In this document: positions 24,237 through 35,748 of the stretch, in pieces
Layout of the letters: each line of letters starts with the position of its first letter
Numbering within the stretch: the first letter of the stretch is position 1
DNA from: Sarocladium kiliense
Taxonomy: Eukaryota > Ascomycota > Sordariomycetes > Hypocreales > Sarocladiaceae
Length of the DNA stretch: 64,000 nucleotides
Direction of reading: 5' to 3'
Assembly (NCBI GenBank): GCA_030734395.1
Contig: JAUZTG010000004.1
Coordinates: 62,001-126,000, forward strand
Notes under the pieces: model-generated
What the model saw: only the letters and a program-made list of their open reading frames with translations
Databases searched by the model: none
Told to the model about the DNA's origin: nothing
Translations under genes and position numbers: made by a program

Positions 24237-27200
24237 CTACCAAGCTTCTCACCAATCTCAGTGCTGACTTGCTACGGTCGTTTATAGAGCTTCCCTTTCC
24301 CTCCCAAGCCCTTGCCATTATCCAGGTGACCTTGCTGGGAGATCACCTTGTCTCTTGTCACGGAGTTCGCGACAAGGGACCACGCAGCAAGTTCCGTCGC
24401 TACCCAACCAGGTGCAATTGTGCATCCCCAGGTTATCCTGATGCGCGAGATGCTAACACTCATGCGACACAAAGTCGTTGCGCGAGCTCGACGCACATGT
24501 TTCTGGCAGCCCTGAAAATTGGCCCAACCACAAATGGATCGAGCAAACTGTGAGGACAACCTCACAAGCGCTACCTGGAAGCGTGCTTGCTGCCACACAT
24601 AGTGAGGCAAAGCTGTGTCGTTAAGGGTACAAATTGCGCTCAGCCATCCCATCCCTGGATGATCGCACGCGGTCGCAAGTGCTCTTTCTAAAGAGAACCA
24701 CAAAGACAGCGTGCCACTTCCCGTCCGTCATTCCTCATGGCACGCAACTCAGAGTCGCGTGGTAGCAAACGATTGGCCATGCCACGATGTTCCGGTTGAG
24801 CAAGCTTATTATCAGCTCGGCACCGCAAAGATACCGTGCCCATTTCCGTATGCGGCTGGGCTTGTGGTGCAGTCCATTATGAGGCAGAGCCTTACGGTGT
24901 TTGTCAAGCCCGAGGTCGTCTTGTCACGGCACGGGGAGATCGCTGTCCACATTGCCCTCAGGAGCAAAGTTCACCAAGTAAGGGCAGAAGCATGCTGAGG
25001 ACGAAGGGAAAGCGGAGGGCCTTCGTTCTGTAGGTTATCTCGGATCTGGTGATCAGTGATGAGGGAACGAGTCTGTACCACGTCTCAAAAGTTTGCATTC
25101 CTCGGTGCCTTTGATCAATTTTCAGGCACCAGGCCATCACTAGATGGCTATACATCTCGGCAAAGGCGAACATTTGACGATGAAAGGACCAGCTCCTTAG
25201 CTGTAAGCGAGCGATCACTCTTCTTCCGATTTGTGTCACAGAAGTTGAGGCGAGGTAGCTCCGCGGGGCAACTTGACACGATGCGTCAAGGACTGTAATG
25301 CACTCGTTGTGTAGCACTCAGGTAAGTGCTGTCGTGGCCATCGTCTGATATAATCGACAGTCGCGGGAAGCATGAACACAATGCTCACTGCTGGTCGTCA
25401 ACTCTCATTGCCAGCGCCATTGCCGAGACGGTAACCCTGTTTACCAGCGATGACTTCTATGTGAAACCTATTATCAGATGAGCCGCTATGAGCCTCGCTC
25501 TCTCCTTTGTGCGTAGATTAATCAATGATGTTATGGCTGCAACGTGGTGGCCAAGGCCAGACTGGCAACGACCAGGTCACACTTGGGCAAGGTGCCGTTG
25601 GAAGTCTGCGTGGCACGGCATGTTGCGCTGTCGGAGCTGCGGGTGGCGTTTGCCAGAGCCGCAGGACAGGACCTCACCGAGATGCGAGAGGGTGATGCTG
25701 AGGCGGTGAAGCGGCGATGAAGGGGGAAGGCACCTGACGCAGGAGCCGGCAAAGAAATCACGAAGACTAAGGTAACCACGTTGAAGAGAGAAAAGCATCC
25801 CACCCATCATCACGTGGCTTTCTGTATATGACAGATGCCATCCGAAAAGGTAAAGTGAGGAAGGTGCCTACGTGGTGCAGATGCTGTTGTCATCGACAGA
25901 TTGCATCACGTGCTCGTCTCGGCTACCTGCCTGCCCTTGGCTTGTCTCTGGCGTCAAGCCTCATCGCTCCCTTAAACCCCTCCCATCCTCCCCTCCTCTC
26001 GGTTCATTGTGTTCATTCAATGGATGTCTCGCCCCGATGTTGGTCGCAGGACGCTGAGGAGATAAGGTCACGCTCGAACCTCCAAGCGCCTCCTGGGGTG
26101 ATGATTGCAGGTCCCGTTGCTCCAGTATGCGCCCCCGCTGACTGCAACCACCATTATCTGCAAGCCCCACTTGTCTCCCAGGCACCACGTGTCTTTGATT
26201 GGCTGCCACCGCCACTGTTCCCCTGGATGCCCCTGGACAGCCCCTCGAACCGCTGCAAGTCATAGCCAATCAGCAGCTCAGCAGCGGGCCCTGGCCTCAT
26301 TTCCCAGCGGCCCCCCAGCGCCTGTCGGCATCCCTCGTCTGTGCTTTTGTCCAGTGGGATCGGGGCATCCACTGCAGAAGTCTGTCTGTGTGATGACTAG
26401 CACATTGTGAGAGGTGGTCGTCGTTGGTACCGGGCTGTGCTGTGCTGCATCTAGTCTGCCCTGGCCTCCTCTCCTCCGGCCTCTTTTCTGCCTCTCCTCT
26501 TCCTCTTCACCTCTTCACCTCCTCCTCCCCATCTTCGACCATCACGACCTCCTTTGGCGGGCTTCCTTCTTCGAAGCGCCTTGCTGTCCTTTCCTTCTGG
26601 ATTCCCCGGCTTCATTCTTTTAGCCTCGAGTTTCCGTCCTGTCACTCACTCCTTGCATCGCGACATAATCGTCCTTTCCCCAAACGAGGTCTTTGCCGTC
26701 TAACGAATTCCGTCCGACTCCCTCAACGACTCCGAAAAGAGATCTATTGCATTCTTAAGCTCGGCCTCCAACAAACACAGTCTATTCCTGTGTTTTCCTA
26801 GTGTACGTCAGCATCCCAGCCTCCCGCCTCTGTTTTTGGCTTGTTTCTTTATGCAAACGCGCATCTGTTTATTGGGGGCTGTGTCTCAACCCAACACTGG
26901 AATGCAATCACCCATAAACCGTCCTGCCTGCTACCCCTCGCCGCCTCTCCAACCCCAGCCTCCGTTAGAGGCTCACAAAGAGCTCTGTGAAGTCCTGTTG
27001 CACGGGCTTTGCAGCCCATTGTCTCTGTGGTCTACACAATAGCTGCTCCGCCCTTGATGGGAATGCTCCCGCCTTCTTGTTTCCAATTTATCGACCTCGA
27101 CCGTCATGGGCCCTGAGCCATTGCTTCTTCTGACTGCAGAAAGCAAGCAAACAGCTGACATGGTGTTCCTATAGGCCGATTGATCTTCCATCCCTTCGTT

Positions 27201-27251
27201 TATCAACTACACAAGCGCCCGCCCTTTCTGGCGTGCTCCGTTCTTTCCAAT

Positions 27252-27878
27252 ATGGTATCGCAATCCCTTCGCCAGTTGATCAACATCACTCCCTTCGTCA
27301 AGTCCCCCGAGGGCCTCACCAAGCGCAACTCGAGCTCCCAGGACATGCCTGCCGATCTTGACGACGGCTCTGACAACATGATCAACCTCATGCTGGTTGT
27401 CCTTGGAATTGTCTTCCTGACCCTTATCCTCGTTTCTATTCTCTTCGTCTTTCGTCGTGTGCGCCGTAACCGCCAACTCCAGGGACACACCCTCCCTTCT
27501 TACTACGACGCTGCTGGCTCCGTCAAGAACGCTCGTGGCCTTACAATCGAGACAACTCATCCCAACGGCCGCTCCAGTGTCCTTGTCATTGGCCGTGATG
27601 GGCAGCCCATGCTCCCAAACCCGAACTCTCCGCCTCACTCTCCCGACAACGTCCCTGAAATCCGCATTACCTTCCCGGACGAGCAGGACGAGCAGGGACG
27701 TCATCAAAGCGGCCGCGTTCTTGTCGTTCGCGTCGGCGAGAACGCAACCGTTGGCCTAGAGCCGGTGCACGAGGAGCAGCTGCCCGCTTACGAGAAGGAG
27801 GCCAAGGCTGGCTTCTACTCTGTGGACATGGACCAGATCGGTGGCCTCAAGGAGAAGGACCGTAATCTGTTCCAATAA
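27252..27878 (+). CDS. Single-pass membrane protein of unknown function
   Basis: A single exon encodes 208 aa. A short polar N-terminal segment (about 44 residues) without a signal peptide is followed by one strong membrane helix at about 45-67 (NLMLVVLGIVFLTLILVSILF) and then basic residues (RRVRRNR), which predicts an N-out, C-in orientation. The cytoplasmic part is Pro/Asn-rich, contains SVLVIGRDGQPML and RVLVVRVGENATV blocks, and ends with EEQLPAYEKEAKAGFYSVDMDQIGG. The LPAYEK segment resembles a PY-type motif that can recruit WW-domain ubiquitin ligases; that reading is inference. In-frame codons exist upstream of 27252, but the sequence there is leader-like, so this ATG was preferred. 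The family was not recognised. Confidence 0.75.
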   Translation: MVSQSLRQLINITPFVKSPEGLTKRNSSSQDMPADLDDGSDNMINLMLVVLGIVFLTLILVSILFVFRRVRRNRQLQGHTLPSYYDAAGSVKNARGLTIETTHPNGRSSVLVIGRDGQPMLPNPNSPPHSPDNVPEIRITFPDEQDEQGRHQSGRVLVVRVGENATVGLEPVHEEQLPAYEKEAKAGFYSVDMDQIGGLKEKDRNLFQ

Positions 27879-28835
27879 GCACCGATTAGGAAGAGATCCA
27901 AGATCCGCCCAGGGCCCCCTTCTAGAACCGTCAGCTTCTACCCTTCAAGGATCTTCGCAACCATTTTAACGACATTTCAATCCATCCTTCGCTTCTTTTG
28001 GACATCCAACGGGTTTCTTCGACATGACGGCCTTTGTCGCGGATCCTACAACATTCCTTCATCTCTCTATCCGATCTTGCAGCCTGCACCTCTTGGACAA
28101 CTACAGGTGACAGGGTTTCGCTAGAGGGAGCTTCCCAAACCCACAACGGGCTAATCTCACGACCAAAAAAACGACAAGATACCTCCGCGTATTATCTTCT
28201 CCAACAGCCTTGCATATACAAAAACAACAACCTTTGCGCTCTCTCATGCGCCCTATCGCAGAGGGCGACGACTTGCCATTACTTCGCAGCCATCTTTTTC
28301 TTTTGCAACTCTCGCGTTCTTGCAATCATCTTAAACCCTAGCATGACTCAGGTCTCGGATAACAGCAGGGGCTGGATTACCAACGAGGACGGGGTAGTAT
28401 TTAGCGACCTACCGTCGAGGTCATTGCCGCCATGACAGTGTGGCCTCCGTGGACAAAGCAAATGGTGGTCGTCGACCCCTGGTGAAGGTGGTAGTGTATA
28501 GCTGTACATTCTGTAGTGTATAATTGGTGCTACTTTTTTTTCCATCTCTGACTTCTTGACCGCTGGCACCAGCAATGGGCTAGTCGCAATGCGCTGTTCC
28601 ATCTTTGGCCGTGGGTGGCCGCAGTCAATCTCAACAGACTTTGGTGCCGGCTCGCTGGGAGAGGCCGGATCAGCGCCCGTGCCGTTGGTGCCGACGACAA
28701 ATGAACGATGATGACATATCAGCGCTAGATTGCTGACTTCACCACGAATTGCTCTCATTGAAATGAGCTCTTGATTAAGATGATCCACTGCTTGCGTCCT
28801 TCACGGCTTCCCGGAATACCGTTTGACGATACCAA
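27879..28835. other. Intergenic: 3' flank of membrane-protein gene and promoter of dual-zinc-cluster regulator
   Basis: Both neighbours are on the plus strand. A 146-codon minus-strand frame at 28348-28788 was rejected as non-coding. Nothing else is supported. Confidence 0.55.
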
Positions 28836-31800
28836 ATGGACGCTACAAACGGTCAACGCGTACAGGCGGCACCCACGGAGTCGCTTCCATCTGTGGCGTC
28901 CACTACGTCGCCGAGGCGCAAGTACAAGCGTTCGTCTGCCGGCAAAGGGAACTGTTGCAGGACTTGCAGACTCCGGAAGGTACGTTGACTCCTCCTCATC
29001 AGACTTGACTGGCTCTCACTGATACTTTACAAAGGTCAAATGCGGAGGCAATCCAGGTACAGGCGAAGCCTGTGCTAACTGCGCTCGTTTAACATTGGAT
29101 TGCGGCTTCAAACTCGCCTCTAACTCCGAGAAGGCTTTGAGTACGTCCGTCTTGATGCTCTTACATTTCTTCCAGGGTTCCTCGGCTACCAGCCGGCATT
29201 AACGCTCTTGACAGGCAACATCTTGCGGACAACTCCTTCGCATACTTACACTGAGGCTGGCACCGCTCGGAAGCGTGCCCAGAGAGCCTGCACGGAGTGC
29301 CATACCCATAAGACCCGGTGCTCCGGTGACTTGCCACATTGTCAGAGATGTGTCGAGAGCGGATTGGTCTGCGAGTATGCTCCATCAAAACGCCGCCGGG
29401 TGGCCGTTTCTGGTCCCACGGTTCAGTCAGAATCGAATGATTCGAGGCTGTCTGACAACGAGGGTTCCCTCCAGTCTCAAGAGAAGGGAGAGCAGGCTAA
29501 AGCATCGAATCGTGGTTCCTCTATCACTGATGCGAAAGCGCCTGAGAAGGAGAATGTGCCATGTTTCGTGGATATGGTCGCGTTGTCGAGAGGGTAGGTT
29601 AAGATCATAATCTGTCACACGCCTCGCCAAAACTTGGATGCTGAGAGTTTGTCAGGCAGTCATTGGCTCTTAAAGATATTCTCAAGCAACACTTTGATGC
29701 ATATCTCGAGCACCTCTTCTACCTTCCTTGTTGCAGCTTTCTCCACCCTGCATCAACGCTTCAGGCCATCGAGGTATGTGCCGACTCCCTGTTCACTTGG
29801 GATCTCGGTCTGACAAAGTCCAGGATGGAACGCTGCCTGCTCCGCGGGCTGCTGCCCTCTGCGCTGCCACAACACCTTTCCTTAACCCCGGCCGTGGAAG
29901 TCAGGATTTCGGCGCTCGCTGCATCGACCAAGTCGAGTTGCAGATCTGGCGCACCATGCATACATTCTCAAAAGAAGTCCTCGTCCTCCTCGCTCTCGGC
30001 ATGGCATACGACTTCTTCAGCGGATCTTTTGCAAAGCCTTGGCAGTCCATCGGCGTGGCGGTGAGGCTTATGCTAGGTCTACAGACGAACTGGGATGTCT
30101 CTCGTGCTTCAGCTAGGGCACCAACATCATTGTCTTTCGTCGAACAGGAGAGTACACGGAGACTGGCATGGTTTCTGTTTGCATTCGATAGGGTTTTGGC
30201 GGGTGGATATGATGAGTATATCTCGTGCAGGAGGGAGACGATGAAAATCCGATTGCCGTGCGAGGACCAAGCCTATCTCGACGGATGTCCCGTTGAAGCC
30301 CCAAGGTTGGACGAAGATGACTGCAAGATGAAGGGAAGGACTGGCATCGCGGGGTTTGGAATTTACATCATTGACATTCGACATCGCATCCAAGTGTAAG
30401 TTGCCATTCACTGTATCACAATCAGAACAACGTCCTGACTTCGGTTCTAGATACACGCGTACCCTTTCCGGCCATCTCTGCCGCCCTCGCTCCAAACGCG
30501 AGCCATCTTCATTCATGTCCGATATCAACGAGTTCCAAAATGCCCTCTCACAGCTTCACGCATGCCTACCCAGCCACTTACGCCTCACTGAGCAGTCCAT
30601 TGCCGCCTATACCTGTAAACCAGAGCAGGCCGGATACTGCTATTTCCACACGCACTACATCGTCGCACATATTGACCTCTACCGTTTTGCCCTGCCTGGT
30701 TTCCAACAGAAGAGCCAGCGCGAGGCGCTGATGAGGTTACCGAGGGACTTCATCGCGAAGTCGCAGAGGCAGGCAATCAGTCACGCCATATGCCTGGCGA
30801 AATTTTGCGAAGACATCACGGCGGAGTCCGAGAAGGCTATGAAGAGGGGAGAGAGCGGTTCAAGAAGCACGAGCGAGACGTTGAAGATTGGAGGCGATGC
30901 TACAATCTTCCACATGGCAACTCAAGGGCTCAGGGTCCTCCTTGTTGCGCTTCAATATCGGCTGTATGAAGGCCTGGATCTTGCTGAACATAGCACTGTG
31001 CCTTTGTGGCGACACGGACCTACGAATGGCCCCCAGATACGAAGCCTCATCGATAGCCTCATTAAGATTGGCGAGCCTTGGGCTGAGGTTCTCGTCCCGG
31101 CCCGCCATGCAGTAAGTTACCTCTCTCTGACAGGCTGACATCCAGATCCTGGAAAGCTCTCGCAATTCTGTTGACTAATAAATTGCTTTTCTACCAGCAT
31201 GAATTGAATGTTGCCATGGTCGAACAATTTGACAGGACTCACCGCTTCGCAGATCAGCCTGGGACGGTCAACCACACTGCTGCCGTCCTGGTTGGCAACG
31301 GCCCCTCCAAGCTTCCTGGCCCGCATTATCTCCTAGACTCGATGCACTTGGGAGTCAGTGCTCAAGAACAGCGTGATAAGGCTCACGAGGCAGCAGCCAA
31401 GTCATGGTGGTCAAAGAGAGAGAATGCGAAGCACGGTGTTGAGGCTAGCACGGCGAGTAGCAGCCAAGCCACTCAGAACCCTGCTCCTCCCACGACTGGA
31501 AGTGGCACTGATTCTCCTGCCACCATACCGACAGAGTCCTCGTCGATGACAAGCTACGGACCACCTGGAGTACCAATGATGCTTGCTCAAGCCAGAGGCA
31601 TCAACCTCGGTCTAACTGATGCAAACATGTATGTGGTGGATGACAGCCTTCAAGCGATGCATGAAACCGTATGGCCAATGCCAGACCTAAGCGCCATGAT
31701 AGCCGAATCAGCAGCGGAGGGACCACTCACATTCCTACAGGAGCAATATGGTGTGGTGGACATGCCTCCAGCAGGATGGCCGGCGATGATGCCTGGCTTA

Positions 31801-31905
31801 AGCCCGTACTTTTCGACTGCGGCGGCACCAGGACCGCAAGGTTTGTTTCTTGGGGAACAAGACCGTGCACAACAGGAGTCGAATATTGGGCCGTTCACGT
31901 TATAA
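28836..31905 (+). CDS. Zn2Cys6 transcription factor with two zinc clusters
   Basis: The model is join(28836..28979, 29035..29140, 29176..29593, 29656..29773, 29824..30395, 30451..31111, 31198..31905), 908 aa. Two complete binuclear clusters are visible: C41-x2-C44-x6-C51-x9-C61-x2-C64-x6-C71, interrupted by intron 1 after CRLRK as is common in the family, and C122-x2-C125-x6-C132-x6-C139-x2-C142-x6-C149 followed by KRRR. The fungal-specific regulatory domain follows (AIEDGTLPAP, VELQIWRTMHTFSKEVLVLLALGMAYDFF, SIGVAVRLMLGLQTNWD, EQESTRRLAWFLFAFDRVLAGG). The C-terminus is Ser/Thr/Gly-rich, likely activating. All six introns keep the frame. It is presumably a nuclear DNA-binding regulator; its targets are unknown and no adjacent pathway genes point to them. 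Confidence 0.87.
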
Positions 31906-32384
31906 TCGGAATTATGTCTAGGAAAGCGAAATGAGATTGATGACATGAGTCTGAAGAGCTACACGAGACATGCGACCATGCGACCCCCATGCGACAACCG
32001 AAAGTCCCTGAACTCTGATTTTGGATGTTCTAGGTCTTTATGCTTAATCAAGCCATGGCCGAGGAATGCTGACAGCTCGGCATATGCAACTGAGACAGGA
32101 GAGGGTCCCCTGGTGGTCAAGGGATATCCCACTCCGTTAGTGGCAAGGGTATCTGTGATCCACATTGTGCTGTCGAGTTCACTTCCCGATCAGAGGCCCA
32201 AAGCATTCATTCACATACATGAGATTCAATTCGGAAGTAGATGCTCAACTTTTGTTCATTCTGTGCTACCTTCTGCTCGGGCTTCATGATTTCCGGCTCA
32301 CAAAATCCAGCAAAAGCCATTCCATCACACGTTGCTTTCTTCGTCAATAATCTTTTGACTCTGGCGCGGATTCCGTAGACATCC
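31906..32384. other. Intergenic between convergent regulator and small secreted protein gene
   Basis: 3' flanks of two convergent genes; nothing else seen. Confidence 0.6.
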
Positions 32385-32876
32385 TTAGACAGTTGGCCTG
32401 ACAGGTCTCTCTGGCCGACCCGGTCGACCAGGACGTTCAGGCCTGTCACGAGCCTCCGGCCGGCCGGGTCTATCAGGCCTCGTCGGAGGATAGATGGTCT
32501 TGGCTCCCTCGGGACACACAACAGCCAGGCAAATACACGACTCTCCTTTCGGCTTAGCGACGCAGACATTGTCCTTTCCGTTGCAGCAGCAGCACCAGTA
32601 CGTGCCCGGCGGGGGCAGCGGAACACGATCCTCACGCTTCTCCTCAGGATCAGGGTAAGACGGGGGAGTCGTAGGCTTGGAGGGTGCCTCGGTGATGGTG
32701 GGTGCGTCGTCGGGACATTTGACGAGAGGACAGAAGCAGTCGGTGGAGGGTATGTCGGGATTGCAGACGATGGCTCCCTTGGAGGGGTTGCAGCAGCAGC
32801 AGCCTGGGTCGGTGGTGCCAGGGAAGGCGAGGGCGAAGGCAGCGCCGGTGAAGAAGAGGAGGTGAAGGAGCTGCAT
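32385..32876 (-). CDS. Small secreted protein with duplicated eight-cysteine repeat
   Basis: A single exon encodes 163 aa. The ATG at 32876 was preferred to one ten codons upstream because it directly precedes a clean signal peptide (MQLLHLLFFTGAAFALA). The mature part holds two related cysteine modules: residues 26-61 and 95-128, each CCCCN-x5-7-C-x6-8-C-x-C-x4-C-P-x3-A-x-T-I (Cys at 26-29, 38, 47, 49, 54 and 95-98, 105, 114, 116, 121). A Pro-rich linker with a Lys-Arg pair at 80-81 joins them. The tail (129-163) is a run of RPxRPGRPE-like units. Secretion, size and cysteine content fit effector or cell-surface proteins, but no family is recognised and no function can be assigned. Confidence 0.78.
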   Translation of the reverse strand: MQLLHLLFFTGAAFALAFPGTTDPGCCCCNPSKGAIVCNPDIPSTDCFCPLVKCPDDAPTITEAPSKPTTPPSYPDPEEKREDRVPLPPPGTYWCCCCNGKDNVCVAKPKGESCICLAVVCPEGAKTIYPPTRPDRPGRPEARDRPERPGRPGRPERPVRPTV

Positions 32877-35748
32877 CTTTATCGTCTTGCTGGTTGGTAC
32901 GTGCAAGATGTGAAGGTGCAGCGATGTTGTTGAGGATGGTGGATGATGATGTCAAGGATCAAGGACCTCTACCGTGCGAAACACAGTGATGAGAAGAAAA
33001 AAAAAAGGTGAAACCTTGTGTGACCAAACCTTGTGCCTCGCTGGGATCAGTGACAAGAGTACCGATGAAGTGAGTGAGTGGCTGGCTTCGTGCACGAAGG
33101 GATGAAGCAAGACAAGGGGAGACTGAGGCCTCCTTTATAGAAACGGCACCAGCTGCACCTTAATCCTTTCTGCGCATCAAAACCCCCCAAAGGAGAAACA
33201 CATAATCATTGCCGCCTTTCTAAATTCCCTGGGGGACCACCCTCCCTCCTTTGTTGGTGAGACAAGCGCGGCATGTTCCCAAGACACTCTTCCATTCCAT
33301 GGCGCGCGCGCATCCTTGGACCCTTTTTTCGTATTGGGTGAATCACGAGGGAATTTGGGTGACAGCACACCTTCAAGCAAGCCACGTCCTCTTCAGGGGT
33401 CGGGGGAAAATTAAAAAGAAAGGTCTCGAATCACATTCACTGACGTCTTATGGTGTGCAGCATACATTGAGAGAGAAAATACTGTACCTGGCTCATATCA
33501 CTATGATGGCTGTAATTACTTATGCCAGTCCCGTCGTCCGTCTCTTGGATTGGGTGTGGGGAATTACGTGCAGGGCGGGGCGGGCGGTTGTCAGGGATGC
33601 ACACCTAGACATGACGTCCCGGTTCCGAGCGGCCGAAACTGGGGACGGACGGAAATGAAAAGTAGAAAAATAAACTGGGTTCAGCTGATCAGTGGTTCTC
33701 CAAGACAAGGTCCCGTTCTGTAAGCAAATAGCCGTGCTTGGCTGTTTGTAAGACGGTGCATCGTGGATTCCCTATGCGCCCGTCGTGTCTGACTTTAGGA
33801 ACTTCGTTGGTGTAAGTTGGCACCAGAAGCATCGACACTCGGTGAAAAGAGCTCTTTTGCAGCCTTCGACACAGACCACAGGATGTTCTTTCTTGTAGGA
33901 GTCAGGCCATCTGAGTTCACATTGCATCTTCTAAGCTGACTGTTTCACACAGCAGGATGCGTTCGGAGCTGGGTTCGCACAACATATACCGCCAGAGCCT
34001 AGACAGCCACCCATCACTCCGGATAAACCAAAAATCAGACGCACAAATTAATACAATACAGACGACATGCGCCTTACCTCCAACCTATCAATTCCTCCTC
34101 ATCCTGTAGGAACCATGCAACCCTCCCTGTCTTCCAGCGAATCGCGTCCACGCTCATCCTCCCCGGACCATTCCCTCAATACCCCCATCCCCTGTACCCT
34201 ACTTTACAGTCTCTGTCCATAATTCTTCCTGTTGGCTCCCTCGTTTGTCCAATGCGACTCCAAACAAAACCTTAAAACCCTTGTCACTGTGCTGTGATAC
34301 AACCCGAACCATGGATGGTCAGCAATATACTTTAGAGCACAAGCCAGCGACTCTAGGGCGTAGCTTGTATATTCCTGCTGCATCTCAACTTCTTTTTGTC
34401 ACATCGTTTGATCATCAACTCCTTTTCGACATCGGTCCATCGCTGGGGCCTTGAGGGTTGTGTCACTTGCTGAGGTAAAGTAAGACGAGCTCTCAGTCGG
34501 GTCATCGGTGAAGATTCATCATACCGGATTTGATTAGGATCCCCCGAACACGAGGCTTACGCACCTTGTTCTCGCGGGGTTAGGAATGAAGAGCGTGTTC
34601 CAGCCCTGCCAATTGTGCACGACCTTCTTTCCTGGTCTCAAGTCATCAATCACTGTCTTCTTGCATTGGCTTGTCTCGGGCCACGCTGTTTCTCCCCACG
34701 TTGCCCGGCAATTTAGACGGGAGACATGTTCGAACCCCGGACTTGTTCTATTCTTAGCGACGACCCAACCGTCATCGGACCAGGAACCAATACAAACCGA
34801 TTGAGTTCGATAGGGGAAACGAAACGAAACAAAGCATTGCCCCGGGTTCTACATGCTGGCTTTTTGAAGTTGAGTACAGTAGTCTTTGCACCATCGGATC
34901 TCCCAATTCCAGCATCACGCCATCAACAACGCACAGAAGTAATACACAGCTATTATTCCTCCGACTTTAACCAACCCCATCCAATACCCATCCCCCTGCG
35001 GAATCGGTCCAACTTCTCCTCCGTCGAGACCGCAAGCCACCTGCATGCACCTCAGCCGCTTCCACAAGAACCCGACTTCCAAGGCCAGCCTTCATCTTAA
35101 CCCATTCGGGACATTTCGGTCGTGGCCCCTCCGCGGTTTGTTCAAATCATCCGCTTTCCCCTGTAATGATATTATTTGTTATTTGCTAGTCTCCTTCGTT
35201 GTGATAATCGGATTAAGCTTCGGCAGGGGGGTTCGTTGATGGATCTGTCGGCTCGGCGGAGGGGCCGAGAGTTGATATACAAGTAGAGTAAAGGTGAAGA
35301 AGTCTAGGCCATTTCAGGGACCACCGCGATCAGGGCACATTTGGATGGTTTTAACAAGTTGATTGGAATCTTAACACATCACGGCACATGGCATTCAAGG
35401 TAGAGTACTCATAACGTAATGGTTCGTTGTTCAGCATTGTGTCATGTTGGTAGAAGAGTAGCGTTCAAATACACACGAGTTACACAGCAAACCCCCTTCA
35501 AAAGGATGCCACCCAATCAAGGAGCCTTTCAACTCCCTGTAGACCGAACCGAGCGCCAGTCCTCAAAAGGCAGAGGGCAGTGGGAGGCTGCGAGCACCCT
35601 TTTCCTTTTTTTATAAGCCTTGGTAAATCCATCCAGTTCCATTCCTTCCGTTTCGTAAAATCCCTTTTAGAGTCAAGTCATAACATCAAACACGGCCGTA
35701 AGCAAGAAACACAAGAGTCGAGAGAATCATCGTCATAGATCCCCGGTC
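32877..35748. other. Intergenic (2.9 kb): promoter of small secreted protein gene and 3' UTR of pacC
   Basis: No gene is supported. Plus-strand frames at 33251-33658 and 34726-35100 show no family blocks or consistent splice sites. The right end is the 3' flank of pacC. Confidence 0.5.
33134..33139 (-). promoter_or_regulatory. TATA-box-like element upstream of small secreted protein gene
   Basis: TATAAA on the minus strand, about 260 bp upstream of the start codon. The transcription start is unknown, so this is only a candidate. Confidence 0.35.

Larger units (their letters stand above)
21958..27251. other. Long stretch (5.3 kb) without a convincing gene
   Basis: This is the shared upstream region of two divergent genes (PUF protein leftward, membrane protein rightward). 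C+T-rich sequence at about 26.4-26.8 kb is probably leader of the membrane-protein gene. The GTACGTCAGC at about 26802 and CTATAG near 27172 could bound a 5'-UTR intron. Frames inside are short and show no family blocks. Two perfect hairpin-forming repeats at 24.16-24.24 kb are listed separately. Confidence 0.45.
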
